Positions 1 to 9,322 of a stretch of 64,000 nt of DNA are shown in pieces. Source of the stretch: Mucilaginibacter limnophilus (GTDB lineage Bacteria; Bacteroidota; Bacteroidia; Sphingobacteriales; Sphingobacteriaceae); NCBI RefSeq assembly GCF_004005815.1, contig NZ_SACK01000005.1, positions 237,992-301,991 of the forward strand. Direction: 5' to 3'. The translations under genes and the position numbers were made by a program. Each line of letters starts with the position of its first letter. Positions within the stretch are counted from its first letter, which is position 1. The notes under the pieces are model-generated. The model made no database searches and was not told the DNA's origin. It was given only the letters and a program-made list of their open reading frames with translations.

Positions 1-478
1 TGCTGTATGGAGGTATATAAACTTCACCGAAAAACTTTTCGTTATTGCTACATAAAAAGAATACAGGCTGGCCACTTGCCAGCAGTTTGTTCTCTTCAAC
101 TATGCCGTTAAACCACACTTGTCCGGCATTTATAGCGATAAGTATATACCTACCGACCGGGCTTTCAACAGATGCCAAAGGTTGGTTGATCATAACGTGC
201 TGGCCGTTATGTACCAGCAATTTTATAAGTTTACCTGGCGCCGTCGCAGTAATCGCTGCAGGCGGGTTAATCGCGCTTATACGCAGCTTTGCTTTTACAA
301 GATCAGGATACTTCACCAATGCCGAAATGCTTACTATTAATAGCAAGACGGCAAAAAAACTGCTGATGCCCCAACGTAGCAGCCACGACGGCGGTTTCGA
401 AATAATGTCTTGTATCTCTTCGGTATGTATTTGTTCGGTATCCTCGCTCTTTGTCAGCATATATTTTTTAGTGGTCAT
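1..478 (-). CDS. HlyD-family membrane fusion (adaptor) protein of a peptide exporter, partial
   Basis: This is the N-terminal 159 residues of a periplasmic adaptor; the gene runs off the left edge. After a cytoplasmic segment of about 35 residues comes one membrane helix (roughly residues 38-55), then the start of a biotinyl-lipoyl-like half motif (ITATAPGKLIKLLVHNGQHV) typical of HlyD/EmrA adaptors. Its ATG lies inside the end of the upstream C39 ABC transporter gene in an ATGA overlap (475-478), so the two are probably translationally coupled and work together as transporter and adaptor. In such type I systems the adaptor links the inner-membrane ABC protein to an outer-membrane channel. 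The outer-membrane partner is not in the window. Family assignment is firm; the substrate is inferred from the neighbouring GG-leader peptide. Confidence 0.88.
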   Translation of the reverse strand, partial: MTTKKYMLTKSEDTEQIHTEEIQDIISKPPSWLLRWGISSFFAVLLLIVSISALVKYPDLVKAKLRISAINPPAAITATAPGKLIKLLVHNGQHVMINQPLASVESPVGRYILIAINAGQVWFNGIVEENKLLASGQPVFFLCSNNEKFFGEVYIPPYS

Positions 479-2652
479 GCACCTAATTCCAATTGGTTTT
501 TAACTAAACTATAATATTCTCCACGTAAACTTGTAAGCCAGGCATGGGTACCCTGTTCCATTATTTTACCCTTGTCAAGCAAAATGATATTATCTGCATT
601 GCTTACAGTGCTTAGCCTGTGTGCTATAATTACCACTGTCCGTCCTACGCAAAACTCCTTCAGGTTATCCATAATGATCCTTTCATTATTGGCGTCGAGC
701 GCATTTGTCGCTTCATCAAAAAACAGGTACTGCGGATCCTTGTAAACCGCACGTGCAATAAAAAGGCGCTGCTTTTGCCCCTGGCTCATGCCGTTGCCTG
801 TTGGTCCAATGATAGTTTTAAGGCCTAAAGGCAAATCATTAATAAATTCATCAAGATTGGCTATACGAATGGCATGCTGCAGCTTTACCGGGTTCGGAAA
901 TTCGTCGCCTACAGTAATATTAGCCGCTATAGTGTCTGAAAATATGAAGCCATCCTGCATAACTATGCCGCAACTGGCGCGCCATGCTTTAAAGCTTATA
1001 TGGTTAAGCCTGGTTGATCCGATTTTTATTTCCCCTGCTTCCGGCTCGAAAAAGCGAAGCAATAGCTTAATAATAGTGGTTTTTCCACTGCCGCTCATGC
1101 CCACAATTGCGGTGGTTTTGCCATCGGGAATGGTGAGATTGACATCTTTCAAAACAGTATCATTTCCGGCGCCTGGATACCTGAAAGTAAGGTTGTTTAT
1201 TGTGATGCCTTTATCTACCGGAAGCTCGTTAATAAAGTGCTTTTCCATCGGTTCCTCGTCTTGCAGCTCATGAATCTCGTTAAGACGTTCGAGGCTGATT
1301 TTAGCATCCTGATAGCTTTGTATAAAACCCAGCATATGACTTATCGGACTGGTTACCTGCCCTACTATATATTGAATCGCCATCATGCCACCAAGTGTTA
1401 TCTGCCCGTCAATTACTGACTTAACACTTATAAATGTGATAAGTATGTTTTGTGCCTGGCTGATGAACATCGAGCCGGCTTGCTGATACTGGCTAAGCGC
1501 CAAACCTTTAACGCTGAACTTGAACAGACTTGCCTGTATGGTTTCCCAATGCCAGCGTTTCTGCCTTTCATAATTGTTAAGCTTGATCTCCTGCATACCG
1601 GTGACCAGCTCTACTACTGTAGTTTGGTTTCCGGATGACAGATCAAACTGTTTGTAATTAAGCTCACGGCGATACTTTAAAAAAAGTAAGATCCAACCTG
1701 AATATAATAGTGTGCCTATAACAGCTATCATAAATATCAGCGGGCTGTAATACATCAGTATAACGGTAAAAATCAACAGGTTCATCATTGAAAACAAGGT
1801 ATTAAGCGTACTACCCGTTAAAAACGATTGAATGGTGTTTTGATCATTCATACGCTGCATGATATCGCCTGTGGTTTTAGTTTCAAAAAAGCTCAAAGGC
1901 AGTTTCATGAGCTTAATTAAAAAATCGGTTAGTATGGATATGTTAACACGGGAGGTAATGTGCAGTAAGATCCACGAACGTATAAAATCAACAACAGTAC
2001 TGCCCAAAAACAGCATTACCTGGGCAATTAATATCAAGTAAACAAAATTTATATTCCGGGTATTGATGCCCGTATCAACCATTGATTGCGTAAGAAAAGG
2101 CGCCACAAGTGATAGTAGCGTTCCTGTTAACAAACCAAAAAACAGTTGTACAAACAGTAAGCGATACGTATATAAATATCGCAGCACTGTACCCCATTTT
2201 ACTTTTTTCTCTTTGTCGCCCTCTTCCTCGTAAAATTTAGGAGTAGGCGCTATTAAAAGAGATATGCCGTCATGTAGCTCCTTATGGCCATACCAGCTTC
2301 TTGTAAACTCCTTATCAGTATAAACAACTATTCCCCGGGATGGATCTGCTACGTAATACTTATTACTTTTTATTTTATAAAGCACTACAAAGTGGTTTTG
2401 TTTCCAATGTAGTATGCATGGCAGTTGTGCTTCACTTAATTGTGGTAAAGTGAGCTTAACACCAATGGTACGAAACCCAAGTTTTTCCGCTGCCTCGCTA
2501 ATGCCAAGTAATGACACTCCGCCGGTGTTGATATAGCAAAGATCCCGCAGCTTTTGAATGGCATAACTGCGGCCATAATATTTGGCCACCATCCGTAGAC
2601 AAGTGGGCCCGCAATCTTTCTGGTCTTGTTGTTTGTAGCCGGGGAACTTCAA
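475..2652 (-). CDS. Peptidase-containing ABC transporter (C39 peptidase, membrane domain, ATPase)
   Basis: A 725-residue bacteriocin-type exporter that would cleave a GG leader and export the core peptide. Residues 1-130 are a C39 peptidase with the catalytic cysteine in KDCGPTCL, the histidine in NHFVVL and the aspartate in VADPSRG. Residues about 160-430 are the six-helix ABC membrane domain. The ATPase has Walker A GMSGSGKTT near 517, signature MSQGQKQR near 621 and Walker B YLFFDEATNALD near 640, so all catalytic elements are intact. The start is a TTG at 2650-2652: an in-frame TAA lies two codons upstream and no ATG fits, while the N-terminus matches the usual PCAT start. It follows the peptide gene by 140 bp with a strong hairpin between them, and overlaps the HlyD gene by 4 bp. 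Confidence 0.95.
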   Translation of the reverse strand: MKFPGYKQQDQKDCGPTCLRMVAKYYGRSYAIQKLRDLCYINTGGVSLLGISEAAEKLGFRTIGVKLTLPQLSEAQLPCILHWKQNHFVVLYKIKSNKYYVADPSRGIVVYTDKEFTRSWYGHKELHDGISLLIAPTPKFYEEEGDKEKKVKWGTVLRYLYTYRLLFVQLFFGLLTGTLLSLVAPFLTQSMVDTGINTRNINFVYLILIAQVMLFLGSTVVDFIRSWILLHITSRVNISILTDFLIKLMKLPLSFFETKTTGDIMQRMNDQNTIQSFLTGSTLNTLFSMMNLLIFTVILMYYSPLIFMIAVIGTLLYSGWILLFLKYRRELNYKQFDLSSGNQTTVVELVTGMQEIKLNNYERQKRWHWETIQASLFKFSVKGLALSQYQQAGSMFISQAQNILITFISVKSVIDGQITLGGMMAIQYIVGQVTSPISHMLGFIQSYQDAKISLERLNEIHELQDEEPMEKHFINELPVDKGITINNLTFRYPGAGNDTVLKDVNLTIPDGKTTAIVGMSGSGKTTIIKLLLRFFEPEAGEIKIGSTRLNHISFKAWRASCGIVMQDGFIFSDTIAANITVGDEFPNPVKLQHAIRIANLDEFINDLPLGLKTIIGPTGNGMSQGQKQRLFIARAVYKDPQYLFFDEATNALDANNERIIMDNLKEFCVGRTVVIIAHRLSTVSNADNIILLDKGKIMEQGTHAWLTSLRGEYYSLVKNQLELGA

Positions 2653-2708
2653 TGGTTATGGTGCGTTAAATGGACATAATGCGTTACAAATTGATGGAGA
2701 TTTTTACG

Positions 2709-2741
2709 ATAATATAAAGCCCCAATGGGGCTTTATATTAT
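2709..2741 (-). terminator. Strong hairpin between the precursor peptide and exporter genes
   Basis: A near-perfect 13-15 bp inverted repeat (AATATAAAGCCCC, loop AAT, GGGGCTTTATATT) lies 51 bp after the peptide stop codon and 56 bp before the exporter start. It has no long U tract, so it may be a partial terminator or an mRNA 3'-end stabiliser. Either would let the peptide be made in excess over the exporter. Confidence 0.6.
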
Positions 2742-2792
2742 TAGCTTGTACACCATAGCTTCGAGTAAAGTAAAGCTTGGTTGTTACGCTAC

Positions 2793-3041
2793 TTATATTG
2801 GATATCCGCATGCTGAGCCGGGGGGCAAATAGTAATATGTACCATCTTTCCATACTCTACACGAACAACCTCCGGACGGGTTAGCTGCACATATTCCGGT
2901 CGCCGAAGGGCCTGATGGAAAGTATGTGTAACAGATGTTTCCATCGCTTGAAGAACACCCATAACCGCCGGTGACGTTCTTCATTTGTTCTTTGCTAAGC
3001 ATTTCACCGATGCCTTGCATTTTCAAATTCAGTTTTTTCAT
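2793..3041 (-). CDS. GG-leader, cysteine-rich exported peptide precursor
   Basis: An 82-residue precursor. Residues 1-26 form a Bacteroidota-type double-glycine leader (MKKLNLK..., EMLSKEQMKNVTGG); cleavage after Gly26 would release a 56-residue core. The core is rich in Gly, Ser, Tyr and Pro and carries six cysteines at 29, 37, 51, 59, 61 and 78, enough for three disulfides. It lies directly between a disulfide-forming VKOR/thioredoxin protein and a C39 exporter, which argues for an oxidatively folded exported peptide (bacteriocin or signal). No lanthionine, YcaO or ATP-grasp enzyme is visible nearby, so disulfides are the likely main modification. The core is not recognised as a known bacteriocin family. 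The leader class is recognised knowledge; the activity is unknown. Confidence 0.85.
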   Translation of the reverse strand: MKKLNLKMQGIGEMLSKEQMKNVTGGYGCSSSDGNICYTYFPSGPSATGICAANPSGGCSCRVWKDGTYYYLPPGSACGYPI

Positions 3042-3150
3042 TTAGATTTTAATTACTTTTACCTCTGTTAACGGGTTCAGTTTTCCCTTCCTGTTTTATC
3101 TAAGACAGGCAACTTCATTGTTGGCCAAACAATTTTTTTGCACAGATACT

Positions 3151-4722
3151 TTATATAAAATATTTGATGTCTTCGGGTTGATATGGATGCGGAAGCTGAC
3201 GCCCGTTGATAAATATGGTAGGTGTACCTTTTATCTCAATGTTATCACACCATTGTTTTTGTATTTCCATCACCATATCAATACCCGGGTCTTCAGTAAC
3301 AGGATAGTAACTTACAAGTGAATGATAATCAATAATTTTACGATTGTACCAATCATTTAGTGCTGTTTTCATAAATAGAGAATTGTGCTGGTAGCTCATA
3401 GCCATAAAATGGCCGGTGATCTTAGCTTTATCTGTTTGCGCAACTGAAGCTGCAAAAACCACCTGTAATTTAATGTCATCGCGATGTTCAAGCCATTCAT
3501 CCAATATTTTATGTGCTTTTGAACATGGCTGGCAAAGTGGGTTTGATACTATGGTAATAACATGCTCAGCTTCGGGATTACCAAGTATGATAGAATGCTT
3601 ATGATCAAGCAGAGCATACTTAGGCTTATCATTAAGCTCTTTATTAAAAAATTCAACATTGTATTTAAAGCGCTGTAATTGTTGTTTGAGCGGGAGAACC
3701 TGTTTAGAATATTTTAAAAACGGTTTGACAAATACCCACAAAACAACAGGTACTATGAAGCACGCAGCTAAGTTGAGCCATCCGGCTAAGGAAGGAAATA
3801 CAACACGCCCCGTAATGTAAGGTAAGAAGCCAATAAACTCGAGCCAAAATAAAGCTTGCACAGAAAGACAAAATACACACCACTGCTTTGCTATCCTGCT
3901 TTGGTAGTAAACCGAATAAAATGTGTAAGGCAAGCACAGCAAGTTAAGTATTGCTAAAACATACATTATATGCGTATCTCTGCTATTAAACAGTATCGCT
4001 AGCCAAGTACCGGCAAAATAAAAAAAACCAATTTCGGACCAACTGAGTTCTTGGGTGATTTTTGCAGCCTTTGATGATAATATAGCATTACAATCATTGT
4101 TTTTACCTGTACATAGTTTTTGTATAAAGGGGTTGTTGTCATCGATACTTTGTATCAGCAGTATAGTTGTAACAGCTATCCCTGCCGTTTTACATAGTGT
4201 AAGCCAGACTACCGGTAAATTAATAACATAAAAATACCCTGTGTTCAGCAGCAATGCACTCATGATAAATACCAGGCCCAATAATATAAAGGGAGTACGA
4301 AGCGCATCAGCATTCTCTTTACGGCGATTAACTTTATAGTCTGTTTCTCCGCATTCTGCCTCAGCTTCGGCTGCCAGTATAGCTTCCGAATAAAATCCCT
4401 TAAACGCTTCAGCAGGTATGATATAGCCGTTGCGGCTATGATCTGAAATCGTTAGCTGCTTTTCGTTGAAAGATGTTACTACTACAAAGCTGCCATCGTG
4501 ATAGCATGCTATATAAGGACAGGGCACTTCACCTAACTGCTCAAAAGGTATTTTATAGGCGGCATTCGCAATTTTCCAATTACTTAATACCTCGCTTATG
4601 GCAAATAAGCTGGGATAGTCTGGATGTATAAGCAATTCATTTTCGATAGAAAGACGTGTAAGAGGAACTTTTAATTCTTTAACGAGCTTAGCTACTACAG
4701 AGGCGACCTTATCTTTCTCCAT
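3151..4722 (-). CDS. C39-like / VKOR / thioredoxin-fold fusion, oxidative folding enzyme
   Basis: A 523-residue protein of three parts. Residues 1-125 resemble a C39 peptidase fold but lack the catalytic Cys, and the usual catalytic His position is Ser (GSFVVV), so it is probably a degenerate, non-cleaving domain. Residues about 140-340 are a multi-helix vitamin K epoxide reductase domain with the active-site pair WCVFC and a loop pair in LCTGKNNDC. Residues about 370-523 are a DsbA/thioredoxin-like domain with CQPC and the cis-Pro region KGTPTIFING. Together this is a membrane disulfide generator linked to its own thiol oxidase. It is the first gene of the peptide operon, 109 bp upstream of the six-cysteine precursor. 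A role in making the peptide's disulfides is inferred; recruitment of the leader by the degenerate C39 domain is a hypothesis, modelled on C39-like domains of RTX exporters. Confidence 0.9.
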   Translation of the reverse strand: MEKDKVASVVAKLVKELKVPLTRLSIENELLIHPDYPSLFAISEVLSNWKIANAAYKIPFEQLGEVPCPYIACYHDGSFVVVTSFNEKQLTISDHSRNGYIIPAEAFKGFYSEAILAAEAEAECGETDYKVNRRKENADALRTPFILLGLVFIMSALLLNTGYFYVINLPVVWLTLCKTAGIAVTTILLIQSIDDNNPFIQKLCTGKNNDCNAILSSKAAKITQELSWSEIGFFYFAGTWLAILFNSRDTHIMYVLAILNLLCLPYTFYSVYYQSRIAKQWCVFCLSVQALFWLEFIGFLPYITGRVVFPSLAGWLNLAACFIVPVVLWVFVKPFLKYSKQVLPLKQQLQRFKYNVEFFNKELNDKPKYALLDHKHSIILGNPEAEHVITIVSNPLCQPCSKAHKILDEWLEHRDDIKLQVVFAASVAQTDKAKITGHFMAMSYQHNSLFMKTALNDWYNRKIIDYHSLVSYYPVTEDPGIDMVMEIQKQWCDNIEIKGTPTIFINGRQLPHPYQPEDIKYFI

Positions 4723-4984
4723 AATTATAAACTGGTATTATTAATACAAAAACGAACACGTCCGCAAATATTCTCGGTCTTCATAGTTGATGCGATAAGT
4801 TAGGAAGCAATACAATGAGTTGCGTTTGCCTAAAATGGATGATTTATATTGGTTTATTGATTACGAAACTATACCTGTATGACTAATTTTGAATTAATAA
4901 AACATTAATGAGCAATGCGTTTTACACGTTCTTTCAAAGAAATTAAAAACATGCCCACTGATTTTTAATAAATTCTTCGATTAC

Positions 4985-7900
4985 CTATCTTACAATAATC
5001 TGTTTCACAAACTTTTTGGTATTTGAACCAGTTAACTCTAAATTATAGATGCCCGGTACAACGCGGTGTGTTAAAAGATAAACACCTGCGCCATTTGTTA
5101 CCTGGATGGTGGACCTGTTAAGTACCTGGCCTGCCATATTTGTTAAGCGGATAATATAATCACCGTTTACAGCTTCTGAGAACTTTAGTTTTACTTGTCC
5201 ATCAGTAACCGGGTTGGGATAAGTTACAACATCTTGCGGTGTGTCATGGTCGGGCAGAGATGGTATAACTGATATGAAGCTTACTGCATTTATATTTCCA
5301 TCATTAGTTGTAGCTGTAACAATTGCAGCGCCTGCTGAGACACCCGTAAGCAAACCATTTGCACTTACGGTGGCTACCCGATCGTTGCTGGAACTCCAGG
5401 TGACACCCTTGTTATCGGCATCAGCAGGCAATATTGTAGTTGTTAATTGTTGCGTACTACCTATTTCAATTCGAACCTGGCCCGGGCTAATGGCTATACT
5501 GGTTACATTAACAGGATTAACGGTTATCGTAGTGGTAGCAGTTTTCGCTCCATCGGCTGTAGTAACAGTGATAGTGGTTGTACCATTGCCAACTGCCGTA
5601 ACCAGTCCGCTTGCACTAACAGTAGCAACGGCAGCATTGCCGGTCGTGTAGCTCACCGCTTTATTCGTCGCATTATTGGGCGTTATAGCAATAGTCATCT
5701 GTTGCGTATTGCCACGAATGAGTTCAAAATCACGGGGTGAAATCACGACATCCGCGACATTTACCGCCGGGGTAACAGTAATTAAGCTTGTGGCGGTTTT
5801 AGCGCCGTTGGCAGTAGTAACCATTATCGTTGCTGAACCTGTACTTATAGCTGTGACTAAACCGTTGGCATTAACGGTAGCAACAGCTTCATTGTCTGAA
5901 CGCCAGGTAACCTTTTTATCGGTTGCGTTGGCCGGTGCTATGGTAGCTGCTAACTGCTGTGTCATGCCAACCGATAGTGTTGCGGTGGCATAATTAAGGG
6001 TTACACCCGTAACACTTACCGGACCATTAACGGTAACCTGCATGGTAGCTGTCTTATCCTCATCTTCAGACCGTGCCGTTATTGTGGCCTTACCGCCTGC
6101 TTTGGCAGTAACCACGCCGGTTTCGCTAACGGTGGCAATAGACGTATTGTTTGAACTCCAGGTTACTTTCTTATTAGTTGCCTTAGCTGGCGTAAGCGTG
6201 GCGGTTAGTTGCTTTGTTGCGTTCAACTCCAGCGTTACGGTTGCAGGGGTAATTGCTATTGTAGATACATCAACCTTACCGAATACCCTGAACTCATTTA
6301 TAGTCCACCAGTTGCTTCTTGATTTTGTTTGAACGACTTTGATATAGCGCGCTTTTTTTGAGTCGATGGGAATCAGCGTTAAATCGCCGCCGCCGCCCGA
6401 GCCTGAAGCCACCGCCTGCCCCCAGTTAGTTCCATCAATAGATACATATACTTCGAAACCTTCCGGCGCATCACCGGGGCTACCTGATGCATCCAGTATT
6501 ATCTTAGTTACGGTATTTACTGTTTTCATATCTACGATAACATACTGGCCATTGGTTTGCGAGCCGCCGGTTTGCCAGCGGTTGCTTGCGCTATCTAGCA
6601 TATTACGTGCGCTCTGGTCATTTACCGACGCAGTAGCCGTCCAGTCACGTCTGTCCAGGTCGCCGCCCGGCAACAATACCCATGAGTTGGTAAGGTTATT
6701 TTCCCATAATGCTGCGGCCGCTTCCTGGATGCCGGTAGGATCAATGACTGAACCGCGTGCGGCTATTCTTTTTTCCGATCCAGTCGCGCCCAGTTTAACA
6801 GGCCATATAGCTGAATTTTCAATATTCAGCTTTGCCCCATTTTTAATCTGAGCGAAATCTTTTTGTCCTGGTTGCTGAAAATTGGCCATTTGAAAATTTA
6901 ATGTACCACTTTCCATATTTATACCACGACCGGGATTTCCCCAGTAATCAGAACTGTACATTGTTACCTGTGATTTGAAATTCGATCCTGTAGAAATATA
7001 CCTGGTAGTGGAATCTCCAATAGACACCACCTGCGTATTAATAAGATCATAGCCTTCGTCGCTGATATTGTTTATGTTGAATGATTTACGAACACCGTCA
7101 AGCCCGAGGCCCATACTTAAACCTGATGGACCTTTCCCGTTATCATCGGCCAATGTTAAGCCTTTGTAAGCGCCATAGATAAAGTCATTATACAGTATCT
7201 CGTTCTTCGTATCGCCTAACTCGAGGAAGTTCAGTTTGTCAAACTGGTAATTATAAATAGCAGAATTGTCACCGACCGGTGAATTAGGCCAGCTGCCGAA
7301 TTTCGATTCAGAACCTGCGCCGTAAGCGATGGTATTGAACTGAAGGTTAAGTATTTTACCGTTTGCTGTACCACCGCCAACTTTTATGGCGTTGTTAAAA
7401 GCATGCCCAGCAAGGTAATCGATATAATGATTATCGCACTTGTACGTAAACATATCGATGCCATTATATGTGGCACGGATGCCAACGTTAATAATGTACA
7501 CATTAGCCCCCGTAACCTGAATCAGGTACGGATAGGCCGGAAAATCAGGAACCAGATTGGCCATTTGTTCCGGGTAGTTAAATGTGATGCCCCGGATGCC
7601 GCTGTTAGCGGCTAGTTTAAGGAATGGGGTGCCTGAAGCATTGCCTTTTCCGGCATATACCTCAATGATACTTCCGGGACCTGTGGGCGTAGTACTTACG
7701 TCTGACGAGCCTTTCAATTCAACACCTGCAGGCACGCTTAAATTACCCAGCACCTTATATTTGCCGGGTGGAAGAAACACAATACCGCCGCCTGCCCCGC
7801 CTGCAGCATTAATTGCCGTTTGTATCGCCGTGGTATTATCAGTTGTGCCATCAGCCTTAGCATTGTAAGGGGCATCGGTAACTAAGTAAAGTACCTGCCG

Positions 7901-9295
7901 TGCTGGTTTGTGAGTTTCCTGCACCATCTCCGGAAACTCGGGTAATAATTTAACACTACCTATGGGTGCATGATCAATAACAGATTGAAATGTTGACTTA
8001 TTTTCTATCTTAGCCGTGTTTTTAAAACGATTGCCTGTAATAATTGACCTTGCATCGGTGCCGACAGTAATTTGCGGGGCGCTGTTATTGAAATCATTAT
8101 TGGATACATTGAAAGTTGAGCCAAGCGCGGCTACTTTACCGCGTGTTACCGTACTCTGCTGCATCATAAAGCGAGTGGTTGAGCCTGCTTCAATTTTTAT
8201 GGCATAGTCGTTAGCATCAATAGCTGCCGAGTGAAACTGTATGGCACCTGATGTTTTAGGTCCGGCCCAAATACCCGTTTCACAGTTCTCCATTTTTACT
8301 TTGGTAAACATTATGCCCACGCTGTTATCTACTTCCATGTAAATACCCGTTTTACAGTTTTTGAATGTCATGTAGGCGTTATGTCCGTTAGGCGTGGCAC
8401 CGGGGCTTGGTATAGAGGGCGCTGCATGGAAGCCTTTATTGTAACCGTCAACGGTTACATAGTTTGCGTATGACCAATCATTACGGCGCATAACTATGCC
8501 GGTGCCGTTCTGATAGATCCAGTTTGCGTAAGCACTGCCAGATGCCGGAGAACCCGGAAGTCCGGAACCTGCCCAGTAAGCCGGTGAAAAGTCTACCCAG
8601 TCGATACGCCCGACATCTACAATATTATCTATTTCAATACCTCTTGACAGCGGCGTGCCATACACACCGTTAATAACCGGGCAAGTGCCGCCATTAAGCC
8701 TGGAAAACACCACACCGCTGTAGGCGTTAACCAATGTAATATTCTTAGCATTACAGTATTCGTTACCAAAATAGTTCGGGCGGCCAAAAACTATAGCAGG
8801 CGAATACGGGGTGATGTTATCCGCCGTCTGTTCGGGGTACCATATCGAGAGGTCCATAACAGCAGCCGAGGTTTCCATTGTAATAAACGGAGTTGCGTTT
8901 TCATCCCCCCTGCCTGTATAAGCCATTAAGATCGTTCCGTTTATGGCTTGACCTTTTGTTGGTTTTTGCCATTCTCCACGTAAGGTAATCCCTTTAGGGA
9001 TTAAAAGTGTGCCTTTAATAACATACTTGCCTGATGGTACAAACAGGGTACCACCACCAAGTGCGCCAAGCGCGTTTAACCTCTCCTGAAAAATAGTGGT
9101 TACATCCGTAACACCGTCACCTGTTGCACCATAGTCGGCTACCGAAAAGCGTGACACAAAAGTACCGGTGGTTGGATATAATGGCTGAATAAGTTTCCAG
9201 TCCTGCGAAAAAGTTGTATGTGTAAATCCCAACAGCAGCAATAATAAAAAAGCAATAAAATGTAGACCTTGATGTTGTAAATTTCTTTCTCTCAT
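4985..9295 (-). CDS. Secreted double pectate-lyase-fold protein with F5/8C, four Big2 domains and T9SS sorting domain
   Basis: A 1436-residue exported protein. A signal peptide covers about residues 1-30. Two right-handed beta-helix domains of the pectate-lyase-3/GH55-like superfamily follow: the first begins near residue 50 (VADYGATGDGVTD), the second near 476 (YNAKADGTTDNTTA). A discoidin-like F5/8 type C carbohydrate-binding domain spans about 885-1002, four bacterial Ig-like Big2 repeats about 1008-1348 (WSSNNTSIATVS type), and a C-terminal type A T9SS sorting domain about 1358-1436 (YPNPVTDGQVKLKF). It is therefore a cell-surface or secreted polysaccharide-active protein passing through type IX secretion. 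The exact glycan cannot be told. It lies 27 bp downstream of a PorV gene, in one unit with the shuttle that handles such sorting domains. Confidence 0.9.
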   Translation of the reverse strand: MRERNLQHQGLHFIAFLLLLLLGFTHTTFSQDWKLIQPLYPTTGTFVSRFSVADYGATGDGVTDVTTIFQERLNALGALGGGTLFVPSGKYVIKGTLLIPKGITLRGEWQKPTKGQAINGTILMAYTGRGDENATPFITMETSAAVMDLSIWYPEQTADNITPYSPAIVFGRPNYFGNEYCNAKNITLVNAYSGVVFSRLNGGTCPVINGVYGTPLSRGIEIDNIVDVGRIDWVDFSPAYWAGSGLPGSPASGSAYANWIYQNGTGIVMRRNDWSYANYVTVDGYNKGFHAAPSIPSPGATPNGHNAYMTFKNCKTGIYMEVDNSVGIMFTKVKMENCETGIWAGPKTSGAIQFHSAAIDANDYAIKIEAGSTTRFMMQQSTVTRGKVAALGSTFNVSNNDFNNSAPQITVGTDARSIITGNRFKNTAKIENKSTFQSVIDHAPIGSVKLLPEFPEMVQETHKPARQVLYLVTDAPYNAKADGTTDNTTAIQTAINAAGGAGGGIVFLPPGKYKVLGNLSVPAGVELKGSSDVSTTPTGPGSIIEVYAGKGNASGTPFLKLAANSGIRGITFNYPEQMANLVPDFPAYPYLIQVTGANVYIINVGIRATYNGIDMFTYKCDNHYIDYLAGHAFNNAIKVGGGTANGKILNLQFNTIAYGAGSESKFGSWPNSPVGDNSAIYNYQFDKLNFLELGDTKNEILYNDFIYGAYKGLTLADDNGKGPSGLSMGLGLDGVRKSFNINNISDEGYDLINTQVVSIGDSTTRYISTGSNFKSQVTMYSSDYWGNPGRGINMESGTLNFQMANFQQPGQKDFAQIKNGAKLNIENSAIWPVKLGATGSEKRIAARGSVIDPTGIQEAAAALWENNLTNSWVLLPGGDLDRRDWTATASVNDQSARNMLDSASNRWQTGGSQTNGQYVIVDMKTVNTVTKIILDASGSPGDAPEGFEVYVSIDGTNWGQAVASGSGGGGDLTLIPIDSKKARYIKVVQTKSRSNWWTINEFRVFGKVDVSTIAITPATVTLELNATKQLTATLTPAKATNKKVTWSSNNTSIATVSETGVVTAKAGGKATITARSEDEDKTATMQVTVNGPVSVTGVTLNYATATLSVGMTQQLAATIAPANATDKKVTWRSDNEAVATVNANGLVTAISTGSATIMVTTANGAKTATSLITVTPAVNVADVVISPRDFELIRGNTQQMTIAITPNNATNKAVSYTTGNAAVATVSASGLVTAVGNGTTTITVTTADGAKTATTTITVNPVNVTSIAISPGQVRIEIGSTQQLTTTILPADADNKGVTWSSSNDRVATVSANGLLTGVSAGAAIVTATTNDGNINAVSFISVIPSLPDHDTPQDVVTYPNPVTDGQVKLKFSEAVNGDYIIRLTNMAGQVLNRSTIQVTNGAGVYLLTHRVVPGIYNLELTGSNTKKFVKQIIVR

Positions 9296-9322
9296 GATTT
9301 GGTTGTGCAGAGGTTCAGGTAA

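Noticed and set aside
2653..2792. A second small peptide gene between the precursor and the exporter
   Set aside because: No frame with a GG leader is present on either strand; the gap is filled by the hairpin and leader sequence.
5241..8207. Several plus-strand frames of 60-160 codons opposite the 1436-residue secreted protein
   Set aside because: They are antisense shadows of a well-supported coding sequence and their products resemble no family.
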